Positions 1 to 12,870 of a stretch of 64,000 nucleotides of DNA are shown one piece after another. The DNA is from Epiperipatus broadwayi (lineage: Eukaryota > Onychophora > Udeonychophora > Euonychophora > Peripatidae): assembly GCA_028023455.1 (NCBI GenBank), contig JAQFVV010000012.1, positions 9,708,499 to 9,772,498 on the forward strand, in the 5' to 3' direction. Below the pieces are notes generated by a model. The model was not told the origin of the DNA, did no database searches, and was given only the letters and a program-made list of their open reading frames with translations. Positions within the stretch are counted from its first letter, which is position 1; the number at the start of each line of letters is the position of its first letter. The position numbers and the translations under genes are program-made.

Positions 1-1400
1 GTTTAGCTCCTTTTTTACAATTATTTCTAGAAGATAAACATAATAAATAGTCTTACCAATGTATGTATTGAGTCTTTTAGTGCTTCTAATTTCATAAGGA
101 AGACAGAAAATTTTAACTTCCTGAGTTCTTTTTTATATAGTGGCCTTATTTTATGGCAATTTGAGGAAAGGTTGGAGCTTAAATTGATAGATGTCATTTA
201 GTTAATTATCCTAGAGACAGAGATCAAGTTTGCAATAACTACGCAGTCATGAGTTTATAGTAGCGGATAATGTTGTTTTCTTAGATTTAAATTAGACTGA
301 CAATAAATCACTTAACCACAAATGGTCAGAAAAGAAGCTACCTCAAGATCCAATTAAAGGAAATAAAATAATTAAGACGGAAAGGTGAGAAAAACTAATA
401 ATTTGTTTACGAAGTCAGCGCGCATTTCGGTTGCATTTAATTAGGAAAAACTTGAATAAAGTTGATAAACCGAATAATATACGTAAAATGAAAGAGTGGA
501 AAAAAAAGATAAATGCAATCTACAATCAAGGCCAAACGCAAATATATAAGCTGAACAAAATAACAAGAAAGCTATCATATTGGTAATATTTTTTAAAATT
601 AATTATTAAGCAATTTTATATTGTGAATCAAAGTTTAGTTTCTACGTAAATAGTTTATCAAAATATAGGCAGCCTAGAATTGCGTGATATAAAATTTAAT
701 TATACCTATATACAGCTATTCGTAATTTAGTATACTGATAGAGTTGGCGGAATTGGAAAATTAAAGGGCTACGGATGATGCTCAGTCTATTACGGCTAGT
801 GTTTGAACACTTTATAGTCTTCCGAACAAAAAGTCATTTGTTCTGTATTTCTGTATTCTCACAATTCTGGTAACCAAAGCTGCGTTTAACCTATTGTAAA
901 TTATAAATCCAAATTTTCTATACTTAGTTCTCTTCAAATGAATATTTTGTTTCTAGTAGCTCTCTCACAGGTAAAGAATCCAAAAACTAGAATTGTGTGG
1001 TGTGGGGAAAATTTTCGCAAAATTAAAGTAATAAATCTTGAGTTACAAGTTAACAGATATTTTATTTTATCAATTTCAATAAATATTAATTGAAATTAGA
1101 AAATAATAATTTTTGAAAATGAAATTTTTTAAAAGAAAAATTTTAATCCTTTAAACGTAGGTCTAATATTCCTCATGAATAACCGAAATTAATTATTTTT
1201 AAATTTTACAGATTTTTAACACTTATGTTTCAAAGAAAGATCGTTATTGATGACTATAAGATTACATTTGCTATAAGCCACTCCCTTTACATATGTTTAC
1301 ATTGCTAGTGAATGGAGCAAGTTTAAGTGTTTATATGTGGTGGAACAAAAATAAAAGTAAATTAAGAGGGAAAGGGGTATTTAAACATTGTTGTGTTTGT
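1..1400. other. AT-rich non-coding stretch
   Basis: No open frame, RNA gene or recognisable repeat. The sequence is AT-rich with short A and T runs. Nothing here supports an exon. Confidence 0.6.
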
Positions 1401-2110
1401 TGAACGTGTTTTTTAGAATTATAAATTTTGGGGTAGGCATGGTAGTTAGTCTATTCATTTACCAATTTCTCTTTGGATATGTTTTATGCAAATGCCTTTA
1501 AGGGGGGTGCAAATACATATGTATACATTACATTTTTGAGCATTACTTGCTGTAATCTGAGTACTCAAAAGTCTTGTGTTGATCATTGTTCAATTGCAAA
1601 CATCAACTTATATATCTATTGTGGTGCTGGGTTTAGTTTGTTTTCCAGCATTTGAGTCTTGATTTTCTTGTTACAGTCTTCTATATTAATAGTATGCAGT
1701 CAAAGACAACATTATCTGTATTTTTATTTGTAGATACATGTCACATCTTTTGGAGAAAAATATTGGTTGGTGGCACAGATCGGCAGTTATATGGAGCCAC
1801 TTTAAAAGTTTGACTATTGTTGCAAAAATGTCTGGATGTGCAATTTTATTATCTCTGGTTTGTAATTTTGCTAGTTTGATATTGAATGTTGATGGATGTC
1901 GCCTTGTGTTGTTACCTAAGGTGGAATGTGCACCTAGTGCACCAATATGAATAAAGCACAAAAGTGGTTGCATGGACAGATGGGATAGAGTCTTTGTAAT
2001 ATGAATTAAAAATTGACTGAATGTTAGATTGTCTATATGCTCCAGTCATGATATAGCAAATGTTGTCTAGTGCTGAATAAAGAGGATCTATTTTTAACAC
2101 TTAGTCCTGA
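1401..2110. other. Slightly GC-richer unassigned stretch, possibly an old repeat
   Basis: Base composition is less AT-biased than the flanks. Overlapping short frames occur on both strands: 1738-1950 on plus (70 residues) and 1686-1973 on minus (95 residues). Neither contains a domain or motif I recognise, and the fact that both are open suggests chance. An eroded transposable element is my best guess; a missed exon cannot be excluded. Confidence 0.3.
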
Positions 2111-2960
2111 GGTAATTTGAATATATTTTATTTTCAGCTTATTTTTCTGGAACAAATAAATATAGCTAATTTGCAAACCTGCTGGGTTGCTTCATTTTGC
2201 AAGGATATGGCAATATTTTGAACTTAGGATCACTTGCCATGATATAGTAATAAAATTAAGTCTATGGCTATACATGAAAAAATCCAACTCTTAGTTTAGA
2301 AAGTAACAAACAGACTTTATTTTATACATGAGAAGAAAATATCAAGTATAGGAATGGAAAAACATAACATATAATACAAAGTATCTGACAAAAAATTGCT
2401 ATTATCTTCACATGTGCTTGAAAATTTTTTTTTATCTAAATTTAAAATGATAAAACTGATAGTATCTGATTATAGATGAAGCATCAGTGTTCAATACACT
2501 CGAGAACAAAGACAGCAATTATTAAAATGAAATAATACCCTTATTGAAAACAATAGACAATGGTCAGTAATTTCCCAGTGATCAGAAGTCAGATAAGCAA
2601 TAAACGTTATAAAAGTGAAAACAAAACAGTAAAATCATAGTGGAATAAATAATTAAAGAAATCAATATATATTTACCAACTCTATTATTAACTAAACACT
2701 GTCTTAAGCTTTAAAAACAGAATGTATATGAGCAAAAACTTATTTAAAAATCACTGGTTTTTGATGTGAAATTTAGCAACAAAGGCAGTGATGTCTTGAG
2801 CATAACTGGAAAAGAAAAAACTAAAATTATAGTATATGGTTGGATTGTTTATATATCTTTCAACAAGTGAAAAAATTTATGTTTAGAATTATGAAGAGAA
2901 GCCTATTAATCAGACTTTCCCTACCAGTTGTGAAATTTAATGATAGAATATCTTAAATTT

Positions 2961-3012
2961 GGAAAATCATATTATAATATTCTTTTGGAAAATCATATTA
3001 TAATATTCTTTT
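2961..3012. repeat. Perfect 26-bp tandem duplication
   Basis: Two identical adjacent 26-bp units, 2961-2986 and 2987-3012, each beginning GGAAAATCATATT. The lack of divergence indicates a recent local slippage duplication. Confidence 0.95.
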
Positions 3013-3830
3013 GGTATGATTATTACCTTGCATTCATTACATCATAGCTGCATACTAATTAAATATTGATAATTAAATATAATAACTAATCATGTTAGCA
3101 GGAAATCTTAAAAAACAAAATATTTTACAATAGTATTTAAAGATAGTAAATCAGCTGGGTTCATTTTTTCTTCTTTCACTTGTCCTGCAATAATAATTCA
3201 TGATCAGAAAAAATGAAACAATAAACAAAAAACTTGAAACATTAAAAGGAAAGTATATATAATTATGTCTTGAAAGAATGCAATATTGATGGAGTCTATG
3301 AACGTTATAACACAGAGGGTGTTGATATGTATAGTTATTTAATTGTCAATAAATATTTAATATCAGGCAACATATAAACAACATACGAATAAATATACCA
3401 CCAATTAATTACATTCTAAAAATTTACACATGATAAGCATGAATTAGACTGCCAATCCACTGGTAAGTTGTCACCGAAAAGACTAGATCTTTGGCCAAAG
3501 CAACCCAACCTTGGTAAAAAAAAAACTATATCTGCACAATGCCAGGATCATTAAATGATTATATTTTTCTTATAGTGATTGACTACTCTATATTAAGCTC
3601 AGTACAAAATTTTCAATAGCATGGATTATATTATTAAAGTTTTAAATGAAATATTCTTGTGTTACAGATATCTTGAAACTGTAATTTCAAATAATGAAAC
3701 TGGTTGAAGGTTACTTTAGTTTAAACAAATGTGTAAACATGGTTAAAGGTGCAGAACAATTAGGAGGAAATGGGCATTGTTAGATTATTGGAAACTTTAG
3801 AATTTTAAAAATAGTAGAAAGGAATTATTA

Positions 3831-3860
3831 TTGTGTGTGTGTGTCTGGGGGGGGGGGGGG
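3831..3860. repeat. TG microsatellite followed by a 14-G tract
   Basis: A run of TG dinucleotides (3831-3844) is followed, after CT, by 14 consecutive G (3847-3860). In such AT-rich DNA long G runs are rare; another 13-G run lies at 31513-31525. Confidence 0.95.
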
Positions 3861-5223
3861 TTAGATTATATATATATTGTAAAAAAAAAAAAAGAAAGAA
3901 TTGTAATAAATTTAATAATTTTTATGTACATGTGTGTATTTTACTAAGTATATTTAATGTATGTATTTTAATAATTATATTTATTGTAATGTAAATAATG
4001 TCCAGTGGGGTGAGTTGCTATAGGGTAATTGGTCATGTGATTGTGTAAAAAAAAACATCTTGAAAAAGTTCCTTTAAATAATGAAAGTGGGATTGATGTA
4101 TTAAATAATACTTTTTATTTATAGTGGATTATCTATTTCAATTTTATTTTAAATCGATTATTTTTAATTTTATATATAGAAGGCAACATTATGGACAAAT
4201 AGTAACATTGAAATTTGATCACTACCTTACCACATTGAGTGAAATGACCAGACTATGCTGAATAAAACCTCCTATAAAAATATCAATAAAACTGACAGAT
4301 GCTATATTGTTTTTTCAGCATTTAACTCCATGCATATCCACTAAACTGGCACTAGCTGAAGTTCTAGTGCATCAAAAGTTTTGCACAAATATTTAAGTGT
4401 TAGTGCCTAATAGGAACATGTCCAAAAAAGACCATTTTGACAATGAGAAATTTAAAGTTGGTGAATCTGTATATATATGACATATTCTGAAAAAAATTGG
4501 CTTCTCAGAATGATATTAAAAATTATATCAAAACAATTAAGATTAATTCAGCTGATTAATGGAAACCATTATATAAGAAGACATCTTAATTATTTGAGAT
4601 ATCATCAGAATAAATCATTAGTCACTTAACATTGGTAAAAAACCTACATTTAATGGAGGTGAATATTCTGATAAAAGAAAAATGCACAGAACACATTACT
4701 AGAATTGCAAGACATAGAGTCACTGAATAATAAGCAAACAAATGAAATTTAACTAGTTAAAATAAATAATCAGTCTTACAAGTCAGCAATCCTCAACAAG
4801 AAGAGAGAGAAAAAAAATCTCAAGATGAAGAAAGGTATGTATCTCCATTAAGACATGTAAGAAAATCATTGATGACCCAAAAGGCTGCAGTATTACACAT
4901 TTGCAACTAAACAGATAATTTTCTAGAATGGAGTGCAGATATTTATATATATACAACAATAACAACAACAAAAACAGACAAAAGAGCTAATATAGGTTAA
5001 CAAGAAAAATTGTTTAGCCTCAGGGTATGTCAATTAGTAGTAATTGATAGTTTCTGGGCAACATCAAATACAAGTTATCTCTATGGATATAATATACTCA
5101 TTTCTACTCTTTATTATAATAAAAAATTGTTCAAAATATATAAAAATTATTTGATTGTAATTCCAAAAGATTTAAACTTCTCTCTCAAAAAAAAAAGTAA
5201 TTCCAATATAAATAATACATAAA

Positions 5224-5653
5224 CTCTTATCAAGAACTAAATTCTGGGCATTGGAGCCAAAATTCATTGATTTTGTAATCAAATTAAATCATGACGCTTT
5301 GACCACTAATTGGTTTCTTGTATATAAAAGGGGATTCAAAAAACTTGGCCCTATATGCCAATTGTGTGGGCGAGAAGAGGAAACAATTGAACACCTAATT
5401 GGAGCATGTATGCGATTTGACAAAGTCAGGAAATTCATCCACAATCACTCCCAAATGGGAGTGAATTGTATCACCTCAATATGAGACTGTATAAATTACA
5501 AATTTTTGGACTGATGAGAATGCAATCTTCACCACCTTCTCATTGTGGAAAACCAGATGTAAGATAGTTTTTGGAAAATCAGAATCAGATTGTTTTGTAA
5601 CAGCTTGGAGAAAATCAAGAAAAGGGACAAAGGCTATTCATAAAAAAAAATGA
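5224..5653 (+). pseudogene. LINE ORF2 C-terminal fragment (Cys/His motif)
   Basis: The frame 5251-5484 encodes the end of a non-LTR retrotransposon ORF2. It matches the C-terminal part of the larger LINE at 11.6-15.5 kb: both have an EPKF-I/L-DF segment followed by GPIC-x2-C-x8-H-x4-C with identical spacing (here C36, C39, H48, C53). After a stop at 5484 the homology resumes in another frame (LWKTRCK near 5550, matching the W..RCK segment of the larger element) and ends at a stop near 5653. The endonuclease and reverse transcriptase are missing, so this is a 5'-truncated dead copy, the usual result of aborted target-primed reverse transcription. The family assignment rests on comparison within this window. 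Confidence 0.8.
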
Positions 5654-5802
5654 TCGAAGACACATAGTCATACTTGAACACTGCACTCTTGGACTAATAT
5701 ACTCTGGCCTTCATTGATTGTCTTATTCATAATTACAACTCTCAATAGAATGAGAGGTGCTAGACCTTGTTTAATGATTGATTATATGTAAAAGTTTTCA
5801 TT

Positions 5803-6036
5803 ATAAATAAATTAATACATACAACATGTACATTAAGAAAAGTTTGTTTAATATTTTAAAATAAATATACTAAATATATCAAAATAGTATGCCAAGAATG
5901 CTTTTGACTAATTAGTAGTCAAATTAGTTGAGAAAGTATGCTGAGCCCATTATTTTGATATATTTAGTATATTTATTTGAAAGTATTAAGCAAGCTTTTC
6001 TTAGTATATATGTTGTATGTACTATTTATATTGAAT
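5803..6036. repeat. AT-rich inverted repeat (hairpin, about 85-bp arms)
   Basis: The left arm (about 5803-5890) and right arm (about 5948-6036) are imperfect reverse complements. The shared core TTTTGATATATTTAGTATAT lies in the right arm and its complement in the left. The 57-bp loop itself contains a short inverted motif around ACTAATT. No coding content. Confidence 0.8.
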
Positions 6037-6094
6037 TAAATTATTTGATTGTAAATAAAATTTCTATATTTAATGTAATTATAGTCATCTTGAG

Positions 6095-7060
6095 TACCAA
6101 ACTCTCCATACAGTAGTGCCATCAAGTGCAAACCTTCATAAACAGTGAATGCAGGAAGGTCTATGCACAAAATTCCTATCTATTGCCTATTCACCCATTA
6201 TCCCTAGACTAGTTTCTAGCATATAACTTTCATCAGTGAAGAGTCTTGGATTTGAGAACACTGCACCAAGATCTTAGGACCTAATGCAACCCTCTAGAAG
6301 CCATCTTTTACCTATTTGGTAAACTATAAAGCTAGGATCCCAAATTAAAAACACCATAATGTTTCCAATCTAAGTTCATTTGCTTGTATAGTCATATAGA
6401 GCATGTATACATTTTGTGTCTTTGGGTTTTCAAAAATCACAGTTACCATTATCTTATGGACAGGTTAGGTAAATGTTGTTAATAAGAGTGCCAAACTTTC
6501 CATACAGTAGATCCACCAAATGCAGGTCTTCGTAATCAATGGATGCAGAAAGATTTGTGCATACAATTTCTGTCTAGTGCCTACTCAGTCAACATCCCCA
6601 GACTAGTTTCTAGCTTGTACCTTTTATCAGTGAGGAGCCTTGGATTTGAGAGCATTGCATCTAGATCTTAGGACCTAATGCAACCCTTCAGCAACCATCT
6701 TTTACATATGATGACTTTGGTTGTTGAAAAACCCAAAGACACCAAAATTTATAGATGCTGAACTGCTTAGGTTAGAAACATTATAGTGGTTTCATCTTGG
6801 TCTCATAGCCTTATAGTTAACAAAATAGGTAAAAGATGTCTGCTGGAGGATTGAATTAGGTCCTAAGATCTAGGGAAAGTGCTCTCAAATCCAATGCTCC
6901 TCACTGATGAAAACCACAAGTTAGAAATTAGTTTGGGATGATGGATGAGTAGGCACTAGATAGGGATTTTATAAACAAATCCTGCATCTGTGAATTACAA
7001 AGGCTTGCATTTGGTGGCACTACTATATGGATCATTTGGTGTTCTTATTAACAACATGTG
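6095..7060. repeat. Repeat family B cluster, three diverged units (++-)
   Basis: Two direct units (from about 6095 and about 6487) are followed by one inverted unit (about 6740-7060). Each carries the family B landmarks: ACTCTCCATACAG at the head, a GACTAGTTTCTAG segment, and TCTTAGGACCTAATGCAACC. Compared with the copies at 25.8, 40.5 and 41.0 kb these units carry many substitutions (for example AGGACC in place of AGGATC), so this is an older cluster. No coding potential is shared between copies. Confidence 0.85.
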
Positions 7061-9300
7061 TAAGCATACAAAATGGTTATCATGAGATGTAATTACAGTC
7101 ATGTAATATGTGAATAAATTTATCCTTAATTCATTACACTCTAGAAAATGTATATGTGATAAGCATACATTTGACTTAATAAAACTAATGCATGCTAAAA
7201 TATTCAAACTAATGTAGAAATTGGATTGATATTTAAACTGCAGATAATCTTTTAATGTTGTGCGTATGTGGATAAAGATGTTAGTAAAGATAACACACAT
7301 TACTATGGACAATGTTTGTGGAGGGTGCATGTAAATAATTTATAGTCATGCCACTTGAAGATAAGTCTACAATTAGACATACTATTTTCTGAAAATATTA
7401 AATGCTTTAACTTTTGTCTAATTATATATATATATATTAGGCGAACAAACTTGTTTGTTTGATGTTTTTTTTCTCCCTTATAAATAAATGGATGCTACAC
7501 TAATGATATAATAAATAATGCCCCCAGGAATACATCAAATTTTATATAAGCAATCAGTGTATTAGTTAACAAACCACAGATGTATTGAAATACTAGTGAA
7601 TATAGACATGTTGTAAATTCCTACATAAAAAGTCATCTTAGGCCAATAAAACTGTTGCCGCTAAGAGACAATTTCTCACTTTGAATGAATGCCTTGCTTT
7701 GCATGTCCTAGGTGTAGTGGGAAGTGACAGGCTCAAGAGCTGAAGACCCATGGATCACAACTTGTATCTGTCACTTCTTGTAAATGGCATATGATCTCCA
7801 GATAACAAATTATTTTATAACTTTTATTTAATAACAGCTTTCAGATATCTCCATAATAAATAGATCTGACTCTAAAACTGAAAATTTTTAGAGGAAATTT
7901 TTTTGATCAAAACATATCAAACTTAGTTTTAAAAAGTAAAACATGGATAAGATTAACATTCATAATCAATTAATGCAAGTAATAAAACAAATATGATATT
8001 GATTAAGATAAATCAATAAAGTATAGGTCGAAAACATCCTCCATATTAGTGAAGAGTGAATCATAAAAGTTTCTGTTTCATGGTCAGCAGATTAACATTC
8101 ATATAGAAAAAATAGATTATCTTTGGACTTTTACATTCCACATAAAGGATCTACGTAAATATTTCCTGAATATGGAATTAGACTCATTAGATCAATGTAA
8201 ATTATTTGTGGACCATCTCTTACTTCTAGCTAGAAACAGCATAAGCACTCTTATTTATTGATCAATATTAGATAAATATCTGGATTAATTATGATATGGC
8301 TATTTAAAAATACTCCAGTTTTCTAGAAATATCTTCCAAGATTCCCACACATTTAAATTCTAGGTTGTGGATGTTATATGTGAATACAATAATCAGAAAA
8401 TCAATGAAAAATTTTAATATAATAATCTTTTTTATTAATTAATAAATACAAGAACTTGTAGAAATAAATATTTCAATCTTAACAAAGTTCATTTTAATCT
8501 TATCATTGTTTTATTTTAATTTCAATATAGATCACTCACTGAAAATATAATGGAACTCCCTGATATATTTTGCTCCAAGCTCCATAACACATAATATGAA
8601 TTAGCAAATAATAATTCATGCTCTATTAATATTTTATTTACAATATAGTAAGTTTAGTTAACTGTCTTATTATAGTACAGTACTTTTCAACACCCAAAAG
8701 CTTTTTAATACATAGATATATAAACTAACATTTCAATATAAATAAAAATTAAAAAATATTAACAATGCAGTTATAATAATAAATGTGAGAGCACATTTAC
8801 ACACATATATATATACTGTATGGTTCACTCATTTACTTTCTAAAAAAATTCAAAAAATCTTACTGTACAATATCATTATTATTATTTTTTACTAAAATGG
8901 ACAGCCAAGTGTCCTATTACTGCTCAAGATGCTAATCTTTTTCTTTAATAATTTTTTTATTCTATTGGAAAATATAATAGTGGGTTGTTATCAACAGATG
9001 TGGCATTTTTCCCACTACTAAATTCATACATTTTGTTTTATTGCTTTTAAAAAGTTTTTTTTTTTAAATTTTTTATGAATTCTATTTAAATTTTGTAAAG
9101 TTGCAGACTTTAAGCTTGGAAAACATTTTATTAAACAAAGTATTGTACAATATCAAACTTTTTAAAGAAAAACGCAAAAATAAAACAAAATACATGTGCT
9201 TTCAGTTTTATAAAAATTATTAAAAATATGTTAATGAATAAGTCCACATAAAGCATTAAAAATTGCAATATTAAGGAATTAGTAATTGTATGAGGATAAA
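7061..9300. other. AT-rich non-coding stretch
   Basis: No supported gene or known repeat family. There is a TA microsatellite near 7425-7438 next to ACAAACTTGTTTGTTTG. An imperfect inverted pair of T/A-rich segments lies around 9030-9060 and 9155-9195. Otherwise it is featureless. Confidence 0.55.
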
Positions 9301-9456
9301 TCAACAATTATTTGCACTCCATTATAATAAACCACTGTCTTATCAGCATTTTCCATATGAGGTTCATATAGCGCCAGTTACTGCTATACAGTTTGGACAT
9401 GTTATGTCACTTCAAATGTGACTGACTGTGATATGAAAAACAATGGTTCCATTCTT

Positions 9457-10420
9457 ATGATTTGCATAAAACAAGAGCAGTCTGCAATGATTCATTTTTT
9501 GTGATCTGAGAATTATTAAAAATTGTATGCACAGTGCAAAGAAATTATTTTGTTATGAACAAGTGTGCAGGAATGGATAGAGAAATTTAAGGAAAGTTAT
9601 ACTAGCATGAAGAAGCCAAATGTTCATCTGTATCTATGACTGATAAAAACATTGAGCATGCAAATGATCTGATTTTGTTGAATATATGAATGATAATGGA
9701 TTATGGGAAAATTATTCAAAAATCAGCCATGGGTATGTATATCAATAATACAAGACCAAGTTTTGCAAAATTTGTGCAGGATGGGTACTAAAATGATTTG
9801 AAGAAGAGCACAAACAAAAGCATTTGGACACACTGCAAACAAAATTTAGATCAATACTCTGAGAAAGATAAAAAATGATTTATTACTGATTATGAGATGG
9901 GTTTATCACTATGAAAATGAGAGTAAATGACAACATGGAATAAAAACCTCTTCAATGACTGACCAAGAAAAAGTTCAAAAGTCAACTATCAACTGGAAAA
10001 CTGGAGCTTACAGTTTCTGGGATTCTTGAGAGTTAGTATTAGAACATTATCAAGAAAAATCTTTAACAATCAACATTACATGTTACAGTGCTGAATCCAA
10101 AACCTCAGACAAAATACTGAAGACTATTATCCAAAGGCACCGTGTTATCATGCACATTTGCATACTATTACCCATGCTATCATCACTCTCAAAAACTTTG
10201 CTTTGAGGTATTGAAGCATCCTCCAAACAATCAGACTATAGTATGTTTGGTCTCCTGAAAGAATTCCATTAGGGTAAAGATTCATGTTTGATGAAAAGAT
10301 AACAATGTGATATATCATGAGCCAGTAATGAAAAGTGCATTTTCTAAAAAATGACTTTTTCTTTGCAAACTGTACCATCAACAATAATATAGTTGATCTG
10401 CATTGATTAAACATTTATTT
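9457..10420 (+). pseudogene. Decayed mariner-type transposase
   Basis: Read in shifting plus-strand frames, this region carries the ordered landmarks of a mariner transposase. The N-terminal IKQEQSAMIHFL (DNA-binding side) is followed by VQEWIEKFKES, then TDYE at the position of the first catalytic Asp block (TGDE in the family), then WVYHYENES, FWDS and LEHYQEK. Later come SDYSMFGLLKEF, matching the SDYHLFGPLKE segment, and GxRFMFDEK. Mariner transposases are DDD/E cut-and-paste recombinases of about 340 residues, and the order and spacing here fit that length. Many stops and several frameshifts interrupt it, and the second and third catalytic positions cannot be read cleanly. I could not identify terminal inverted repeats, so only the coding part is delimited. 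Confidence 0.8.
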
Positions 10421-11500
10421 ACTCTTTTAGCAGTAGTGTCTTAATGCAAAACGATACAATTCATATGGACACTAGAACCTTAGAGGCCATTCAAACAATG
10501 ACAGTGCCCTCTAATTAAAAATATCTAGATATCACTAATTAAATTAAACAGGTAACTAGATTCACTATGAAAATGCCTAGATGGAAAAAAACAACAACTT
10601 TATGTTTGTTTTGAAAACACTTAGCTGCATATATATATATATATCAATGTTTTACTCACTTTTGAATTGCAAGTTATAATATGATAAATTAATCACTATT
10701 CCCTGGAATTCTTCTACTCATTAATGAGAGCAATATTTAGATATTATTTTGCTATAAGAAAACTATTTTATCTAATCAAATGCAAGATTTCTATAAAGAT
10801 AGAATATCAAAATATGATAGGCATTAGAAAATGCTTAAATCATTTTGAAAAACTGCATTAAAAATAAGGCTTAAATTTATTTTAGCTTGTATGATTATTT
10901 ATTTTTTTCATTTTCTAAATATGTCTTTTTTAATATAGGTAAAAGGTCAAATGGATTTTAAATATCTCATTAAAAAGCAAAACTTTCAACATTTCCTCCA
11001 AAAAGGAACAATGAAAATGAGGGCATTACCCATTCACTAGCTTGCCAGTTTGTGGGAGAGATAAGGAGAGATAAGTGTTTTAGTGTTTTTTATTCTTATT
11101 TTGTTCTCTCATTATGAATAACTAGATAGCCATTAATCAATCAATATTCCATATATATATATATATATCTGTATTGACTATGGCTCATCTACCCGAAAAA
11201 CATTTTAATACAGATTTAAACTTTGAAAAAAAAAAAAATCCTTGTTTAGTTTTGCTTTACATAGCCAGAATTCAAAGCAATGTCATGAAAATACATGCAG
11301 ATGTTCTACAACTGTTCTGTTAAGCTCCCGTATATATATAGTTCTTGGTATATTAGACTATATTAAAGGGTAGGCCAACACTTTTCAATTTTGATCAGAT
11401 GATAACTATGAAAAATAAGAGACTGTTTGATGATATGTAGGACAAAAAAAAATAGAAAGATTTGCAATTGAATAATAAATTTGGAAAGTTAGCAATTTTG
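10421..11500. other. AT-rich non-coding stretch
   Basis: TA microsatellites at about 10630-10643 and 11153-11168. No gene or repeat family recognised. Confidence 0.5.
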
Positions 11501-11645
11501 ATGAATCAATTACTATTATGTTTTGCTGGTCTTAAACCCAAACAAAGTGGTCCATAAACTGATTATAAACCTACACCTCCATTAAATCCTAAACATAGAG
11601 ATGAAGAAAACTCTCAAACATACAGCATGACAGTCAGCATCAATA

Positions 11646-12214
11646 ATGTCTCACAATAAATACAGCAAACAGAAAATGTCTCAGACAAAAAAAAAAAAAA
11701 AACCAAAATCTGACAATAAAAAAAAAAAAAAAAACACACATTCATCTAAAAAACAGGAAAAAGAAAATAACACCGATAAACATCAAAACACTCAAAAAAC
11801 TGGCACAACAATTACCATGAATACAAATAAGAAAATTAAAAGCAAATCTATTCACACAGATAGATCAACTCTGGTGAGGACAACTCCCAACTGACACATG
11901 AACCCCCCCCCTCTAACAAACAAATTTCTGATACATCCAGCTCAAAGCTTCACAAATCCATAGAAAAAAAGAGAAAAATCATTAACCCAACAATCAATGA
12001 TACAATGGATCCATCTGAAGAATCTCAGATGGAATACATAACTATATCAAATACAAAAAGATTTCATGGATGAAATTCTTCAGATAACAAATTCACCATC
12101 GATCCAACCTCAAGTTCAATCTCAAGATTCTGATTTCCAAGCAGCATCAGATCTCATGAACATGGAGACTTCCCCCAACAACTCTTCACACTTTGCTGAG
12201 GAGGGTTTGGATTA
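11646..12214 (+). pseudogene. LINE ORF1 C-terminal part (Lys-rich)
   Basis: An open stretch of 82 codons (11646-11894) is very rich in Lys, Thr, Ser and Asn and contains two long A runs. Homologous-looking sequence continues in other frames to a stop at about 12214, seven bases before the ORF2 start. Basic, low-complexity tails are common in LINE ORF1 nucleic-acid-binding proteins. No RRM or zinc knuckle is visible here, so the 5' part of ORF1 is missing or unrecognisable. The A runs are likely slippage sites that contributed frameshifts. Confidence 0.55.
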
Positions 12215-12221
12215 AGTAATC

Positions 12222-12870
12222 ATGTTCTGCAAAATCGCTGGCCTTAATATATGTGGCATCAATTCAATTGATAGAGTTCATGCTATTAAAAACTGGCTTT
12301 CCCTCTGCTCCCCACATATCCTTCTAATGGGTGAAATTAAATTTCATCACAATGCAGATTATAAAATTCTATTCTTCTCTCATCTCTCAGATTTACTCGA
12401 TTTTCCATTGGTCCCTCAATGGCAGGTGGAGTTGGAATTCTTCTTAACAAGTCAACACCACCAAAATGTTTTAAGATTCTATTGCTAAATGCCAATCTAA
12501 TTATCATAGAAATAGACTATTGAGGATATCCAATTATCATAGATTACATATATACACAGCCAAAGACACCTCACAACACCTAAAAATAATCCATATACTA
12601 AATGCCATCAGTGGTAACAGAGCCTCCCCTATCATATTCCTTAGAGACTTCAATACCACATACAGTGACTTCAACAAGAGATTCTTGCATCTAATAAACC
12701 ACAGATTTATGTGTGAAGAGTGCTTCTTCCCTCCTGAAGCCTAGTCTTTCTACACCAAAACTAAAAAGTTACTGATTGACCTGGCGTACCACACTCCAAA
12801 CCTCCACATCAACATTGATGCAGCCTTTGCCGCTGTTGCCTTTTCTGATCATATGGTTTGATCATTCAAC
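12222..12870 (+). pseudogene. LINE ORF2 endonuclease domain (APE-like)
   Basis: ORF2 starts with ATG at 12222. Endonuclease landmarks appear in order across frameshifts: KIAGLNICGI with the metal-site Asn, ILLMGEIK with the catalytic Glu, GGVGILLNK (about 12422-12448, shifted frame), FLRDFN (GDFN in active enzymes, here Gly to Arg, about 12640), and AFSDH near 12838-12852 carrying the terminal SDH motif. This domain nicks the target DNA so that reverse transcription can prime. Stops and frameshifts disable it. The motif set is that of apurinic-endonuclease-type LINEs, not restriction-enzyme-like ones. Confidence 0.85.

Larger units (their letters stand above)
2111..5223. other. AT-rich non-coding stretch
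   Basis: No supported gene. It contains the tandem duplication at 2961-3012 and the mixed TG/G tract at 3831-3860, listed separately. Short frames here have low-complexity composition and no recognisable motif. Confidence 0.55.

Noticed and set aside
1686-1973. Minus-strand 95-residue and plus-strand 70-residue overlapping frames
   Set aside because: No recognisable motif, both strands open over the same bases, no splice or start context; reported only as unassigned sequence.
6995-7330. Minus-strand 111-residue frame
   Set aside because: Begins in unique AT-rich DNA and ends inside a family B unit; hydrophobic composition follows from AT-rich bases; no motif.
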